Notes: generated from the letters alone by a model not told the origin. Shown: positions 1 through 8,773, counted from the stretch's first letter. The stretch: DNA of 64,000 nucleotides from Consotaella aegiceratis (GCF_036541425.1 NZ_JAZHFT010000009.1:81675-145674), one strand, 5' to 3'. Made by a program: numbers and translations.

Positions 1-143
1 GCAACCGGCCTTTCGACGCTCTGAAGCGGCTGCGTGGCCTGATCCCGATCGAAGACGCCATTCTTGCGGGAGGATCGGTCCCGCATATCACCAACGACCG
101 CTTCGCTCGTCCGGCGAAGATTGCACAGGGAGCCCGCTCATGA
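1..143 (+). CDS. flbT: Flagellar biosynthesis repressor FlbT, C-terminal fragment
   Basis: The reading frame starting at base 3 is open from the left edge to a TGA at 141-143. It gives about 46 residues containing RPFDALKRLRGLIPIEDAIL, which matches my recollection of the FlbT C-terminus (a GRAFDALKAIRGLYAIEDNIL-like stretch in rhizobial homologues). FlbT is a post-transcriptional regulator of flagellin mRNA in alphaproteobacteria. The stop overlaps the ATG of flgD (ATGA), so the two genes are translationally coupled. The N-terminal two thirds lie outside the window. Identity rests on this short stretch and on the conserved flbT-flgD-fliQ order. Confidence 0.8.
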   Translation, partial: NRPFDALKRLRGLIPIEDAILAGGSVPHITNDRFARPAKIAQGARS

Positions 144-559
144 CCTCCGTCAGCAGCGTTACGAGCACCACGGCAACGACCTCCACCAGCTCGACGTCCG
201 ACTCGTCCTCGGCGAGCTTGGACTACGACGCCTTCCTGCAGTTGCTGGTTGCCGAGCTGGAGAATCAGGATCCGCTGGAGCCCATGGATTCGTCCGAGTA
301 CATGGCTCAGTTTGCCACCTTCTCGCAGGTGGAGCAGACGATCAAGACGAACACCAAGCTCGATTCCCTGCTGGCGGTCTCCACCCTGACCCAGGCTGGT
401 TCGATCATTGGCTTCACCGCGACGTCCGCCGATGGCGAGACTTCCGGCACCGTGACCGCCGTCGAAATCACCTCCGATGGATCCTACGCGATCCTGGAAG
501 ACGGCTCCTCGATCAGTCTCGAAGAAGGCGTAGAAATCTCCTACGACCTGTCGGAATGA
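140..559 (+). CDS. flgD: Flagellar hook capping protein FlgD (short form)
   Basis: 139 aa. FlgD forms the cap on which hook subunits polymerise. The start of the protein is a Thr/Ser-rich exported-type tail (residues 1-27). It is followed by the hook-capping signature around residues 30-66, with FLQLLVAELENQDPLEP, the PMDSSEY element and QFATFSQVEQ. The protein is much shorter than the enterobacterial FlgD (about 230 aa) and lacks most of the C-terminal Ig-like part, as is usual in rhizobia. The ATG overlaps the flbT stop by 4 nt, and its TGA overlaps the fliQ start, giving a tightly coupled operon. Confidence 0.93.
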   Translation: MTSVSSVTSTTATTSTSSTSDSSSASLDYDAFLQLLVAELENQDPLEPMDSSEYMAQFATFSQVEQTIKTNTKLDSLLAVSTLTQAGSIIGFTATSADGETSGTVTAVEITSDGSYAILEDGSSISLEEGVEISYDLSE

Positions 560-822
560 ACGAGGCGGACGCGATAGACATCGTTCAGTCCGCGATCTGG
601 ACGATCATTGCGGCCGCCGGACCCGCCGTCGGGGCCGCGATGCTGGTCGGTGTCCTCATCGCCCTGTTCCAGGCCCTGACGCAAATTCAGGAAGTGACGC
701 TGACGTTCATCCCGAAGATCCTGGCGATCTTCGTGGTGATCGCGCTCACCGCCTCCTTCACCGGGTCGCAGGTCTTCGCATTCACCCAGCAGGCCTATTC
801 GCGCATCGAGAACGGCTTCTGA
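556..822 (+). CDS. fliQ: Flagellar export apparatus protein FliQ
   Basis: 88 aa with two hydrophobic helices (about residues 13-38 and 54-75), the usual FliQ size and topology. Typical motifs are seen: VGVLIALFQALTQIQEVTLTF and FIPKILAIFVV. FliQ is part of the FliPQR export gate of the flagellar type III secretion system in the inner membrane. The ATG at 556 overlaps the flgD stop (ATGA). In relatives fliQ is followed directly by flhA; here a perfect terminator and a foreign-looking transporter locus follow. Confidence 0.95.
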   Translation: MNEADAIDIVQSAIWTIIAAAGPAVGAAMLVGVLIALFQALTQIQEVTLTFIPKILAIFVVIALTASFTGSQVFAFTQQAYSRIENGF

Positions 823-843
823 AAACAGCCGTATCGGCCATCG

Positions 844-883
844 AAAAGGCATCCCTGGCCGATCCGCCCGGGATGCCTTTTTT
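844..883 (+). terminator. Rho-independent terminator after fliQ
   Basis: AAAAGGCATCCC (844-855) pairs perfectly with GGGATGCCTTTT (870-881), a 12-bp stem with a 14-nt loop, and the T-run continues to 883. It lies 21 nt after the fliQ stop. The flanking A-run means that it could also act on the minus strand for tctB, which ends at 940. It implies that flhA-fliR downstream need their own promoter. Confidence 0.9.
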
Positions 884-939
884 CTTGGAGCGCCGGCAGG
901 CTCCTGTTGGGCGATTTTGCCAGAGCCGCGATTGGTCGC

Positions 940-1494
940 TCAACTGCTCAGCGAAAAGATCAGTCTCATCAGCCACTCGTCGATCGGACCCGACGGTGTC
1001 GGTATATAGAAGACGGTGGTGAAGAGAACGGCCAGAAGGAAGCAGAAGACGACGACACCGATCGTTCCGGCGACGATTCGGTTGAACCGAAGCAGCCAGA
1101 GCGACAGGGCCAGGACCACCGTCGTCGCGACGATAAAGCCGAAGTGGGACAGAAGAGAGGGATAGGCGAGCCAAAGCAGGAGGAAGGCGAGAAATCGCCA
1201 GAGCTGACTTCCCGATATCTGCGTGAGCCGGGCGATCTGCGGGTGGAGGGCGACGCCTCGCTGCTTGAGCGCAACCTCCCGCGCGGTCATGACGATCATG
1301 CCGGCGACGACGGCGACCGCGAGGCCGAGCGGATAGACGCTCGCCATTCCCTGGAAGCGGGTGGCCTGATAGCCCAGAACCACTCCGAACAGGGCCATGA
1401 TCAGGAACGAAGACAATCGAAAGATCAGCATGGCGGCCGACCTTCCCATCGATTGCAAACGGGAATCAGGTAAAGGGGATTGATTGCTCGGCAT
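940..1494 (-). CDS. tctB: Tripartite tricarboxylate transporter small membrane protein TctB
   Basis: 184 aa, hydrophobic, with about four TM helices (near residues 25-45, 55-75, 100-130 and 140-170 with short breaks), the size and topology of TctB (DUF1468) proteins. TctB is the small membrane subunit that works with the large permease TctA and the periplasmic binding protein TctC in TTT transporters for carboxylates. An ATG at 1494 preceded by ACGGAG gives the longest form; an internal Met at residue 16 is possible. It follows tctA by 19 nt, so it is co-transcribed. Substrate cannot be read from sequence. Confidence 0.85.
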   Translation of the reverse strand: MPSNQSPLPDSRLQSMGRSAAMLIFRLSSFLIMALFGVVLGYQATRFQGMASVYPLGLAVAVVAGMIVMTAREVALKQRGVALHPQIARLTQISGSQLWRFLAFLLLWLAYPSLLSHFGFIVATTVVLALSLWLLRFNRIVAGTIGVVVFCFLLAVLFTTVFYIPTPSGPIDEWLMRLIFSLSS

Positions 1495-1513
1495 GGGTGG
1501 GCGGCTCCGTGCT

Positions 1514-3007
1514 TCACTCGGCGTCGGCGTTGGCGACGACGGGGCGCCGGGCGCCCTTGATCAGTCGGAAGGCGACCATGGCGATGGCCACGGAAAGAAA
1601 TCCTGCCGCGACCGGTCGCTGCAAAGCGTCCCACAACGAGCCGTAGGAGGTCGTGAGAATAACGATCTGCTGTTCGAACTGGGAGCCGAGGATGACGGCC
1701 ATCACGACCGGCAGGATGGGAAAGCGCAGAGCCTGAAACCAAAGTGCGAAGATCGTCGCACCGAACATGACGGTCACGTCGAAGAGGCTGTTCTGGATGG
1801 CGTAGGAGCCGAGGATCGAAAAGACCGCGACGAAGGTTGCCAGGGCGCTTTTCGGGATCTTGAGGACCACGGCGCAATAGCGGGCCGCGAACAGTCCGAA
1901 GAACAGCATGAAGATGTTCAGCGCGATGAAGCCCCAGAAGAACGTGTAAATCAGCGCCGGCTGATTGGAAAACAGTGTTGGACCAGGCTGCAGGCCATGC
2001 AGCGTCAACGAGCCGATGAAAACCGCCGCCGCGCCGCTTCCCGGAATGCCGAGCGAGATCAACGGGATCAGTGAACCGCCCACATTGGCGCTGATCGAGG
2101 TTTCGGAGGCGATCAACCCCGAGATCGAGCCCTGGCCGAAATTCTCGCCGCGCCGATTGAAACGCCGTTCGATGGCATGCGAGATGAAGGGCGTTTCGAC
2201 TGGCCCCAGTGCCGGCAGAATCCCGAGAAACACGCCGATCACCGAGGAGCGGATATAGGTGTCGACGCGGCTCGCTGCGGTTCGAAGCAACTCGCCGTAG
2301 GGGTTGTGCCTGCTGAACTCGATGGTCTGACCCGAACTGGCCTCCAGGCTGTCGAGCGCCAGGAAAACGGCCTGTGTCATGCAGAAGAAGCCGATGAGAA
2401 CGGCAACGAGGTTGAAGCCGGACATCAGGTCGACGACACCGAAGGTAAAGCGGGGCGTGCCCATGACCGGATCGATGCCGATGGTCACGATCAAAAGACC
2501 GATCAGGCAACTCAGAAGATTGCTCATCAGCGGCGTTTCCAGCATGACGATGACGATCGTGAAACTGAAGATCAGGAGGGCGCAATATTCCGGCGCTCCA
2601 AACGTCAGCGCGAATGCCGAGAGGACAGGCGTCAGGAACAGCATCGCGACACCGGAGACGATGCCGCCGATGCCCGAACTGAGAGCGGCCAGACCCAAAG
2701 CGAAGGGCGCGCGCCCCTGCTTGGCGAGAGCGAAACCTTCCCACCCTGTCACGATGGAGGCGGGGGTGCCGGGAACGTTGATCAGGATGGCGGAGATGCT
2801 GCCGCCGAAGATGCCGCCGGAATAGATCCCGCCGAGCATGATCATGCCGTGCTCGGGCGTCAGCAGAAAGGTGACCGGCACGAAAAGCGCGATGCCCAGG
2901 GTTGCCGTCAGGCCGGGGATCGCGCCGAAGATGATGCCGATGACTACGCCGATGATTTCGACGGAGAGGCTTGCAGGCGAGAGTGCGCTGATAAAGCCTT
3001 CAAGCAT
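1514..3007 (-). CDS. tctA: Tripartite tricarboxylate transporter large permease TctA
   Basis: 497 aa with about 11-12 TM segments. Family motifs are clear: near the N-terminus GAIPGLTATLGIALFVPVTF and GGIYSGGIFGGSISAILINV, followed by PGTPASIVT and GWEGFALAKQGRA. It is the main inner-membrane translocation subunit of a TTT carboxylate importer. Gene order is tctC-tctA-tctB, whereas the classical Salmonella order is tctC-tctB-tctA. A 389-nt gap separates it from tctC upstream, so it may have its own promoter or a processed leader. Confidence 0.95.
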   Translation of the reverse strand: MLEGFISALSPASLSVEIIGVVIGIIFGAIPGLTATLGIALFVPVTFLLTPEHGMIMLGGIYSGGIFGGSISAILINVPGTPASIVTGWEGFALAKQGRAPFALGLAALSSGIGGIVSGVAMLFLTPVLSAFALTFGAPEYCALLIFSFTIVIVMLETPLMSNLLSCLIGLLIVTIGIDPVMGTPRFTFGVVDLMSGFNLVAVLIGFFCMTQAVFLALDSLEASSGQTIEFSRHNPYGELLRTAASRVDTYIRSSVIGVFLGILPALGPVETPFISHAIERRFNRRGENFGQGSISGLIASETSISANVGGSLIPLISLGIPGSGAAAVFIGSLTLHGLQPGPTLFSNQPALIYTFFWGFIALNIFMLFFGLFAARYCAVVLKIPKSALATFVAVFSILGSYAIQNSLFDVTVMFGATIFALWFQALRFPILPVVMAVILGSQFEQQIVILTTSYGSLWDALQRPVAAGFLSVAIAMVAFRLIKGARRPVVANADAE

Positions 3008-3396
3008 GGGTGGTTACCGCCTTGGCTGGAAGATCGATTGCATCGGAGCGAAAAGTGAAAGCCGGCTTTCTAAAATCCGATGCCAAACCGCAAGTTCGGT
3101 GCGTCCTGGCGAGACCGGTTTGGCGTCCCACATTGCAAGGCGCCGCGGTCCGGCTGGGACGCTGATGGTGCCGCGGCCCGGCACGGGGCGGATCGGATGA
3201 CGGCCCGCTGCGGCATCGAGCTAATCGGTGAGCCTCGGCTCGGGCCGCCGCGACCCTGCGACCGCAAGGCCCAGGTGGCGCGGGCGCCGTGTCCGCCACT
3301 CGGCAGAAAAGCTGCCCGGCGCTCCCGATTTTCGGCGAAAGGGGCCCGGTTGTGCCGACCGAACCCCAATTTTAGGCGCTCCGGGAAATATCCCCG
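3008..3396. other. 389-nt gap between tctC and tctA
   Basis: No convincing gene is seen. The short open frames on both strands lack ribosome binding sites and recognisable domains. The direct repeat GGAGCGCC occurs twice on the minus strand (near 3325-3385), but no classic terminator with a T-run was found. The gap may hold an internal promoter or an mRNA processing region that lets the binding protein be made in excess over the permeases. Confidence 0.4.
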
Positions 3397-4386
3397 CTAA
3401 GGTTGAGCATCCTTGAAGTACTCTTTCACGGCTTCGTAGGAGTCGTCGTAGAACTGCTGTTCCTGCTCCGCGGTCTTTGGCATCAATTCGATGCCGACTT
3501 TCGCGAAGGCTTCCTCGGTTTCGGGATCCTTCAAGGTTTCCTCGATCAGCGAGGTGAGAAAGGCCTTGATGTCGTCGGGAACCTTCGAGTTGATCGCCAC
3601 AAAGCGGTCGGCACCCCAGGTGTCGGGCTGCATTTTCACCCCGACGTCCTTCATCGTTATGACGTCGGGAAGCTGCGAGAGCGGCTCGTTGTTGCTGATC
3701 GCCAGGGGCTTCAGGTCGCCCGAGTCGATATACTGCGCCACTTCGTCATAATAGTTGGCGGCTATGTCGAGATTGCCGCCGAGAAGAGCCACGGCCGCTG
3801 GTTTGCCGCCTTGGAATGGTACAATGGAGAAATCGGCACCCAGCTGTTTCGCGACGATACGGGTTGCGATATCGAACGCCCCGTTGGGAATGACGCCGAC
3901 TTTCAACTCGCCAGGATGCGCCTTGGCGTATTCGACGACTTGTTTGAAGTCCATATCGCCGATCTTGGAATCGGTGCGCGAAAGCCAGAGCACCGGTGCG
4001 AAGGTGATCCCAGCAATCGGCACGAGGTCTTCCTTGGCAAAAGGAGCGCTCGCCCCGGCAATCGAGATGGCCATCGTCGGATTAGAAAGAACGTCGACCG
4101 TATAGCCGTCGGGCTTGGCCTGCTTGGCGACATAAGTATTGCCGATGACGCTGCCGCCGCCGGCCCTGTTCTCGACACGAAACTGATAACCGGTTACGCG
4201 CTCCATCTGAGTCGCAAGCGTTCTGGCCGTCAGATCGACGCCGCCGCCTGGCGGGTACGGAACGACAAAGTTGATGGGCCGGTTAGGAAAGTCCTCCGGC
4301 TTCTGGGCGGAGTCGGCAGTTGCGGTGCTTGTCGTGACGATGAGCACAGCACTCGCCGCGACGACAGATAGTAGTCCGAATTTCAT
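3397..4386 (-). CDS. tctC: TTT transporter periplasmic substrate-binding protein TctC
   Basis: 329 aa from the ATG at 4386, preceded by a GGGGGA ribosome binding site; a longer in-frame start at 4428 adds 14 unlikely residues. The N-terminus is a Sec signal peptide (MKFGLLSVVAASAVLIVTTS, cleavage likely after ATA). The mature part begins with the Bug/TctC signature FPNRPINFVVPYPPGGGVD. It binds a carboxylate in the periplasm and delivers it to TctAB. Bug proteins are highly diversified, so the ligand is unknown. First gene of the minus-strand tct locus lying between fliQ and flhA. Confidence 0.93.
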   Translation of the reverse strand: MKFGLLSVVAASAVLIVTTSTATADSAQKPEDFPNRPINFVVPYPPGGGVDLTARTLATQMERVTGYQFRVENRAGGGSVIGNTYVAKQAKPDGYTVDVLSNPTMAISIAGASAPFAKEDLVPIAGITFAPVLWLSRTDSKIGDMDFKQVVEYAKAHPGELKVGVIPNGAFDIATRIVAKQLGADFSIVPFQGGKPAAVALLGGNLDIAANYYDEVAQYIDSGDLKPLAISNNEPLSQLPDVITMKDVGVKMQPDTWGADRFVAINSKVPDDIKAFLTSLIEETLKDPETEEAFAKVGIELMPKTAEQEQQFYDDSYEAVKEYFKDAQP

Positions 4387-4895
4387 AGGGTCCCCCCGAC
4401 TGTTAAGTATTCGCGAAAGCGACGCCAAATCTAATGTAGCGTCGGTTCCGAATACTACCTCATTCGCGCAAAGCGCGTATATTTTTCAGGATAACAACTT
4501 TAAAGAGATCTCTGACGTCCCCCGATCTCTTCATGTGTTAGCCTTCAGGTAAGATTCATGAGCGGCTCTTACAGTCAAATTCGAATTTCGACGTTCCTAT
4601 AAGCTAGAGCTATTCCTCCGTTGAACCTCGTGATACCCGCGGTGCGGTAGATCGCGAGTGATTGGCCAGAATTTTTCCGGAATGCGAGGAGACTGGAGGC
4701 ATGCGCCTCCCACCGTGTGGCCAGTTTCGTCAGCGATCGTGTGGCACGAAGCCGAAGGGGCGGGTCGTCGGGTTTGTCGGCCGCGTCTCACAAGGACAGC
4801 CAGACGCAATCTTCGTTTGCGAAGGAACGGACAAAGGCTGCCGTCCATGCGGGTGGTGCGCCTCCCTTTAGGCATGAAGCCCAAGGAGCTGCTTG
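4387..4895. promoter_or_regulatory. 509-nt divergent control region between tctC and flhA
   Basis: No gene is supported here. The tctC-proximal 240 bases are noticeably more A+T rich than the surrounding DNA. They contain perfect palindromes that could be operators: AAATTCGAATTT at 4577-4588, AGAGATCTCT at 4504-4513, and a TTCGCGAA near 4410. The region must contain the tctC promoter (minus) and, because fliQ ends in a terminator, probably a promoter for flhA (plus). I could not pick a convincing -10/-35 pair. Confidence 0.5.
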
Positions 4896-6995
4896 ATGGC
4901 TGTCGACACGCTGAAGCCCATTTCTGGACCAGCTGACGCCCAGTCCAAGGGCCGTCGCGACATCGGATTCGCGCTCGGTGTCGTCTTCATCCTGACGGTG
5001 CTGTTCGTGCCGATCCCGCCCATGTTCATCGACATGGGGCTGGCGCTGTCGATCGCGCTGTCGGTGCTGATCCTGATGGTGTCGCTGTGGATCGAGAAGC
5101 CGCTGGACTTTTCGGCCTTTCCGACCGTGCTCCTGCTCGCCACCATGCTGCGATTGTCGCTCAACATCGCGACGACCCGCGTCATCCTGCAGAACGGCAA
5201 CGAGGGCTACAACGCCGCCGGACACGTGATCGGCGGCTTTTCGCAGTTCGTCATGGGTGGCGACTTCGTCATCGGTCTCGTCGTCTTCGTCATCCTGATC
5301 ACCGTCAATTTCCTCGTCATCACCAAGGGCGCGACCCGTATCGCCGAGGTCGGCGCCCGCTTCACCTTGGACGCCATCCCCGGCAAGCAGATGGCGATCG
5401 ATGCGGATCTGTCGGCCGGCCTCATCGACGAAAAGCAGGCGCAGCTGCGCCGGCGCGAACTGGAGGAGGAATCCTCCTTCTTCGGTTCGATGGACGGTGC
5501 GTCGAAATTCGTTCGCGGCGATGCCATCGCGGGCCTCATCATCACCGGCGTCAACATCTTCGGCGGCATCATCATCGGCGTCACCCGCCACGACATGGAT
5601 GCCGGGGCGGCCGCCGACGTGTTCACCAAGCTGTCGGTCGGCGACGGCCTGGTCTCGCAGATCCCGGCGCTGATCGTTTCCCTCGCCGCCGGCCTGCTGG
5701 TGTCGAAGGGCGGCACGCGCGGCGCTGCGCAGAGCGCGGTCCTCGGCCAGCTCGGCTATTATCCCCGCGCCCTCTGGGTGGCGTCCGGCCTGATGGTCGT
5801 GCTGGCGCTGATGCCCGGCCTGCCGATGTTGCCCTTCCTGCTGCTTGCCGGTCTGATGGCGTTCACCGCCTATACCGTGCCGCGCCAGCGCGCCGAGGTC
5901 GAGCGCCAGGCCGAGGTCAAGAAGACCGAAGAGGAGGCCAAGGCCAAGGAGGCCGAGCGGGTCTCGGTTAAGGAGTCGCTGAGGATCGTCGAGATCGAAC
6001 TGGTTCTCGGCAAGCAGCTCTCGGCGCACCTGATGCTGTCGCGTGACGAACTCGCCCACCGCGTCCAGAAGATGCGCCGCCGCTTCGCCTCGCGCTACGG
6101 CTTCGTCGTCCCGGAAATCAAGCTTTCGGACGACCTTTCGATCGATCCGAAGTCCTACGAGATCAAGATTCACGGCACCAGCGTCGTCAATCAGGCGCTG
6201 CGGCTCGGCGCCTTCCTGGTGGTTCTCGGCGATGCGCCGCCGCCGGACGTGCCGCACGACATGACCAAGGAGCCCGCCTTCGGCCTGCGGGCCGCCTGGG
6301 TGGCCGAGAGTTTCGCCTCGGAGGTTCGACGCAGCGGCTACGAGCCCGTCGACACGCTGTCGGTGCTCCTGACCCATCTCTCCGAGGTCATTCGCAACAA
6401 CCTGTCGCAGCTCCTCTCCTACAAGGACATGCGTACCCTGATCGACCGCCTGGAGCCCGAATACAAGCGGCTGATCGAGGAGGTCATCCCGGCGCACATG
6501 TCCTATTCGGGGCTGCAGGCGGTGCTGAAGCTGCTGCTGGCCGAACGCGTCTCGATCCGCAATCTCAACCTCATCCTGGAGGCCATCGCCGAGATCGCGC
6601 CGCATGTGCGCCGCTCGGAGCCGATCGTGGAGCATGTCCGCATGCGCATGGCCCAGCAGATCTGCGGCGATCTGCTGCACAATGGCCAGCTCTCGGTGCT
6701 GCGTCTCGGCAATCGCTGGGATCTCGCCTTCCACCAGGCGCTCAAGCGCGACCCGAAAGGCGACGTCGTCGAGTTCGACATCGACCCGCGGCTGGTCGAG
6801 GAATTCGCGGCCGAAGCGAGCAAGGTCATCCGGGCCAAGATGGACCAGGGCGAAACCTTCGCGCTGGTCGCGGCCCCCGACGCGCGACCCTATGTGCGCA
6901 TGATGATCGAGCGCATTTTCGTCAATCTGCCGGTGCTCTCGCATCTCGAGATCGCCCGCGGCGTCGAGATCAAGGCGCTGGGATCCATTTCGTGA
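4896..6995 (+). CDS. flhA: Flagellar export apparatus protein FlhA
   Basis: 699 aa, normal length for FlhA (FHIPEP family). The start is ATG 4896 with AAGGAG seven bases upstream; a TTG just before it is less likely. The N-terminal half (residues about 25-330) has eight TM segments. It includes the conserved cytoplasmic loop with TKGATRIAEVGARFTLDAIP and GKQMAIDADLSAGLIDEKQA. The C-terminal half (about 350-699) is the cytoplasmic platform that binds chaperone-substrate complexes. It is separated from fliQ by the tct locus and overlaps fliR by 4 nt (GTGA). Confidence 0.97.
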   Translation: MAVDTLKPISGPADAQSKGRRDIGFALGVVFILTVLFVPIPPMFIDMGLALSIALSVLILMVSLWIEKPLDFSAFPTVLLLATMLRLSLNIATTRVILQNGNEGYNAAGHVIGGFSQFVMGGDFVIGLVVFVILITVNFLVITKGATRIAEVGARFTLDAIPGKQMAIDADLSAGLIDEKQAQLRRRELEEESSFFGSMDGASKFVRGDAIAGLIITGVNIFGGIIIGVTRHDMDAGAAADVFTKLSVGDGLVSQIPALIVSLAAGLLVSKGGTRGAAQSAVLGQLGYYPRALWVASGLMVVLALMPGLPMLPFLLLAGLMAFTAYTVPRQRAEVERQAEVKKTEEEAKAKEAERVSVKESLRIVEIELVLGKQLSAHLMLSRDELAHRVQKMRRRFASRYGFVVPEIKLSDDLSIDPKSYEIKIHGTSVVNQALRLGAFLVVLGDAPPPDVPHDMTKEPAFGLRAAWVAESFASEVRRSGYEPVDTLSVLLTHLSEVIRNNLSQLLSYKDMRTLIDRLEPEYKRLIEEVIPAHMSYSGLQAVLKLLLAERVSIRNLNLILEAIAEIAPHVRRSEPIVEHVRMRMAQQICGDLLHNGQLSVLRLGNRWDLAFHQALKRDPKGDVVEFDIDPRLVEEFAAEASKVIRAKMDQGETFALVAAPDARPYVRMMIERIFVNLPVLSHLEIARGVEIKALGSIS

Positions 6996-7747
6996 CGCTC
7001 GAGCTGTCGACCTATGTCCTGGCTCTGTTCGTGATCTTCTGCCGGATCGGCAGCTGCCTGATGCTGCTGCCCGGCTTCTCGTCCTCGCGTGTGCCGGTGA
7101 ACGTCCGGCTGTTTCTCGCCGTCGCCGTCTCGCTGGCGCTGTCTCCGGTGCTGTTGCCCGAGTTGACGCCAGTGGTCGCCGCCGGAACCGATGCCGACCG
7201 GCTGTCGCTGATGATGACGGAGATCATCAATGGCGGCATGATCGGCCTGCTGGGGCGCACCTTCATGATCGCTCTTGAGTTCGGCAGCACCTTCGTCGCC
7301 AATGCCATGGGGCTCGGCCATTCCCTGTCGCCCGGCATTGAGGACGGCGAGCAGGGCGCGGCCCTCGTCACGCTGGTGACCATGACGGCGACGACCCTCA
7401 TCTTCGCCACCAATCTCCACGCCGAGATCGCCAAGGCGCTGGTCGCCTCCTATTCGGCGATGCCGGTGACCAACGGCTTTTCGGTGCGCGCCGGCCTGGT
7501 GTCGCTCACCGACAATCTCGATGACACCTTCATGCTGTGTCTGAGGATCGCCAGCCCCTTCGTGCTCTATGCGGTCATCGTCAACTTTGCCGTCGGCCTG
7601 GCGAACAAGCTGACGCCGCAGATTCCGATCTACTTCATCTCGCTGCCTTTCGTGCTGGCCGGCGGGCTGGTCATCTTCGGTTATTCGATCGGTGATTTCC
7701 TGGTGCTCTTCATCCAGGGATTCGGACGGTGGGTGGTGATGGGATGA
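6992..7747 (+). CDS. fliR: Flagellar export apparatus protein FliR
   Basis: 251 aa with about six TM helices, typical FliR length. Recognisable features are the N-terminal VLALFVIFCRIGSCLMLLPG followed by FSSSRVPVNVRLFLAVAVSL, and the C-terminal NKLTPQIPIYFISLPFVLAGG. FliR joins FliP and FliQ in the export gate of the flagellar T3SS. It starts with GTG overlapping the flhA stop, and its TGA overlaps the next gene's ATG, so translation is coupled through this operon. Confidence 0.95.
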   Translation: MTLELSTYVLALFVIFCRIGSCLMLLPGFSSSRVPVNVRLFLAVAVSLALSPVLLPELTPVVAAGTDADRLSLMMTEIINGGMIGLLGRTFMIALEFGSTFVANAMGLGHSLSPGIEDGEQGAALVTLVTMTATTLIFATNLHAEIAKALVASYSAMPVTNGFSVRAGLVSLTDNLDDTFMLCLRIASPFVLYAVIVNFAVGLANKLTPQIPIYFISLPFVLAGGLVIFGYSIGDFLVLFIQGFGRWVVMG

Positions 7748-8151
7748 GCGACGGCGACAAGCGGTCGAAGCGTCTGGAGCGTCTGCTCAGGGTGCAGCGG
7801 CAGAAGCGCGAACTGGAGGAATGGCGTCTCGCCCACCTCAAGCGGGAGCGCACCGACCTCGACGGCAAGGAGCGGCAGATCGTCGAGAGTCTTGGAGTCG
7901 AGACCCAACTGCACGGCCTGTTCCTCGATTCGAAGGTGCGCTCGCTTCGGCGCAACGACCGCGCCAAGGCTCGCAACACCGCCCAGCAGACGGCCGCGAC
8001 ACAGCGCTTGGAGGTCGAGCGCCGCAAGGAAAAGCAGACCGAGCGCGCGCGCGAGCAGGCGATGCGGCAGGAGGCGAGCCAGACCGAGCGCTCGCAGCTC
8101 GAAAATGTACTGGAAAGCGTGCTGATGCGCGCCGATGCAAGCTTCGAATAA
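7744..8151 (+). CDS. FliJ-like coiled-coil flagellar protein
   Basis: 135 aa from the ATG that overlaps the fliR stop. Almost the whole chain is charged helical sequence (Arg, Glu, Lys and Gln rich, residues 5-125), predicted to be a long coiled coil with no TM segment. Size, composition and position resemble the FliJ chaperone/escort of the export ATPase. Rhizobial clusters carry a poorly annotated protein at this place after fliR. I infer a soluble accessory role in flagellar export; sequence similarity to enterobacterial FliJ is not obvious by eye. Confidence 0.6.
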   Translation: MSDGDKRSKRLERLLRVQRQKRELEEWRLAHLKRERTDLDGKERQIVESLGVETQLHGLFLDSKVRSLRRNDRAKARNTAQQTAATQRLEVERRKEKQTERAREQAMRQEASQTERSQLENVLESVLMRADASFE

Positions 8152-8197
8152 GTCCGAACGCTTAAGACACGAAGTCGAAGATGAACAGGGTCTGACG

Positions 8198-8764
8198 ATG
8201 GCGATTTCGCCCCCTTCCGATCTCGTCCTGGACGTGCTGCGCGCTGCCGGGCCCGACGCCGACAACCGGCTGGCCGCGACCTTGCGCCAGAAGGCTGTCA
8301 CGGGACCGGACAGCTCGGCGCTGGCCTTTGCCGACACGATGCGCGGCGAGGCCCTGCGCGTCGGCGGCACGGGAGCGGATTTGGAGATCGCACCGACCTC
8401 GTCGGCCGACACAAAGCTGGTCCAGACCGCCCACCATGAAAGCAGCCAGGCCGGGCCTTACGAGAAATTCGAGGCGTTCGTGCTGCGCAGCTTCGTGGAA
8501 TCGATGCTGCCGAGCGAGAATTCGTCCTTCTTCGGCGAAGGCACGGCCGGCGGCATCTGGCGCTCCATGATGGCCGAGCAAATCGGCGACGAGTTGGCCA
8601 AGGGCGGCGGCATCGGCATTGCCGACATGCTCGAAGAGAGCCGTTCTGCGGATCACCTGCAAAGCGTATCCATGACATCGGATTCCACGGCGAACGACGT
8701 GGCCGACAAACTCACGATGGCCGAGGGCGAGGCAGCGGCCTTGACCGGCCTCAACAAGCTCTAG
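8198..8764 (+). CDS. flgJ: FlgJ-like rod-binding protein
   Basis: 188 aa from ATG 8198 (AGGG about ten bases upstream; MAISPPSDLVLDVLRAA is the expected N-terminus). A longer form from 8135 would overlap the previous gene. Residues about 85-145 form a rod-binding domain (YEKFEAFVLRSFVESMLPSE, then GGIWRSMMAEQIGDELAKGG), matching the N-terminal part of FlgJ. No muramidase domain follows, as is usual in alphaproteobacteria, so a separate enzyme must open the peptidoglycan. It would cap the growing rod in the periplasm. Confidence 0.8.
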   Translation: MAISPPSDLVLDVLRAAGPDADNRLAATLRQKAVTGPDSSALAFADTMRGEALRVGGTGADLEIAPTSSADTKLVQTAHHESSQAGPYEKFEAFVLRSFVESMLPSENSSFFGEGTAGGIWRSMMAEQIGDELAKGGGIGIADMLEESRSADHLQSVSMTSDSTANDVADKLTMAEGEAAALTGLNKL

Positions 8765-8773
8765 GAGGCGACG

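Noticed and set aside
64..822. One long 252-codon frame covering fliQ from upstream
   Set aside because: The part before 556 is out of frame with flbT and flgD, which fill that DNA; only the last 88 codons are fliQ.
4788..6944. A 718-codon open frame antisense to flhA
   Set aside because: It lies opposite an unmistakable flhA, has a His/Asp/Gln/Arg-rich composition typical of antisense frames in GC-rich DNA, and shows no domain.
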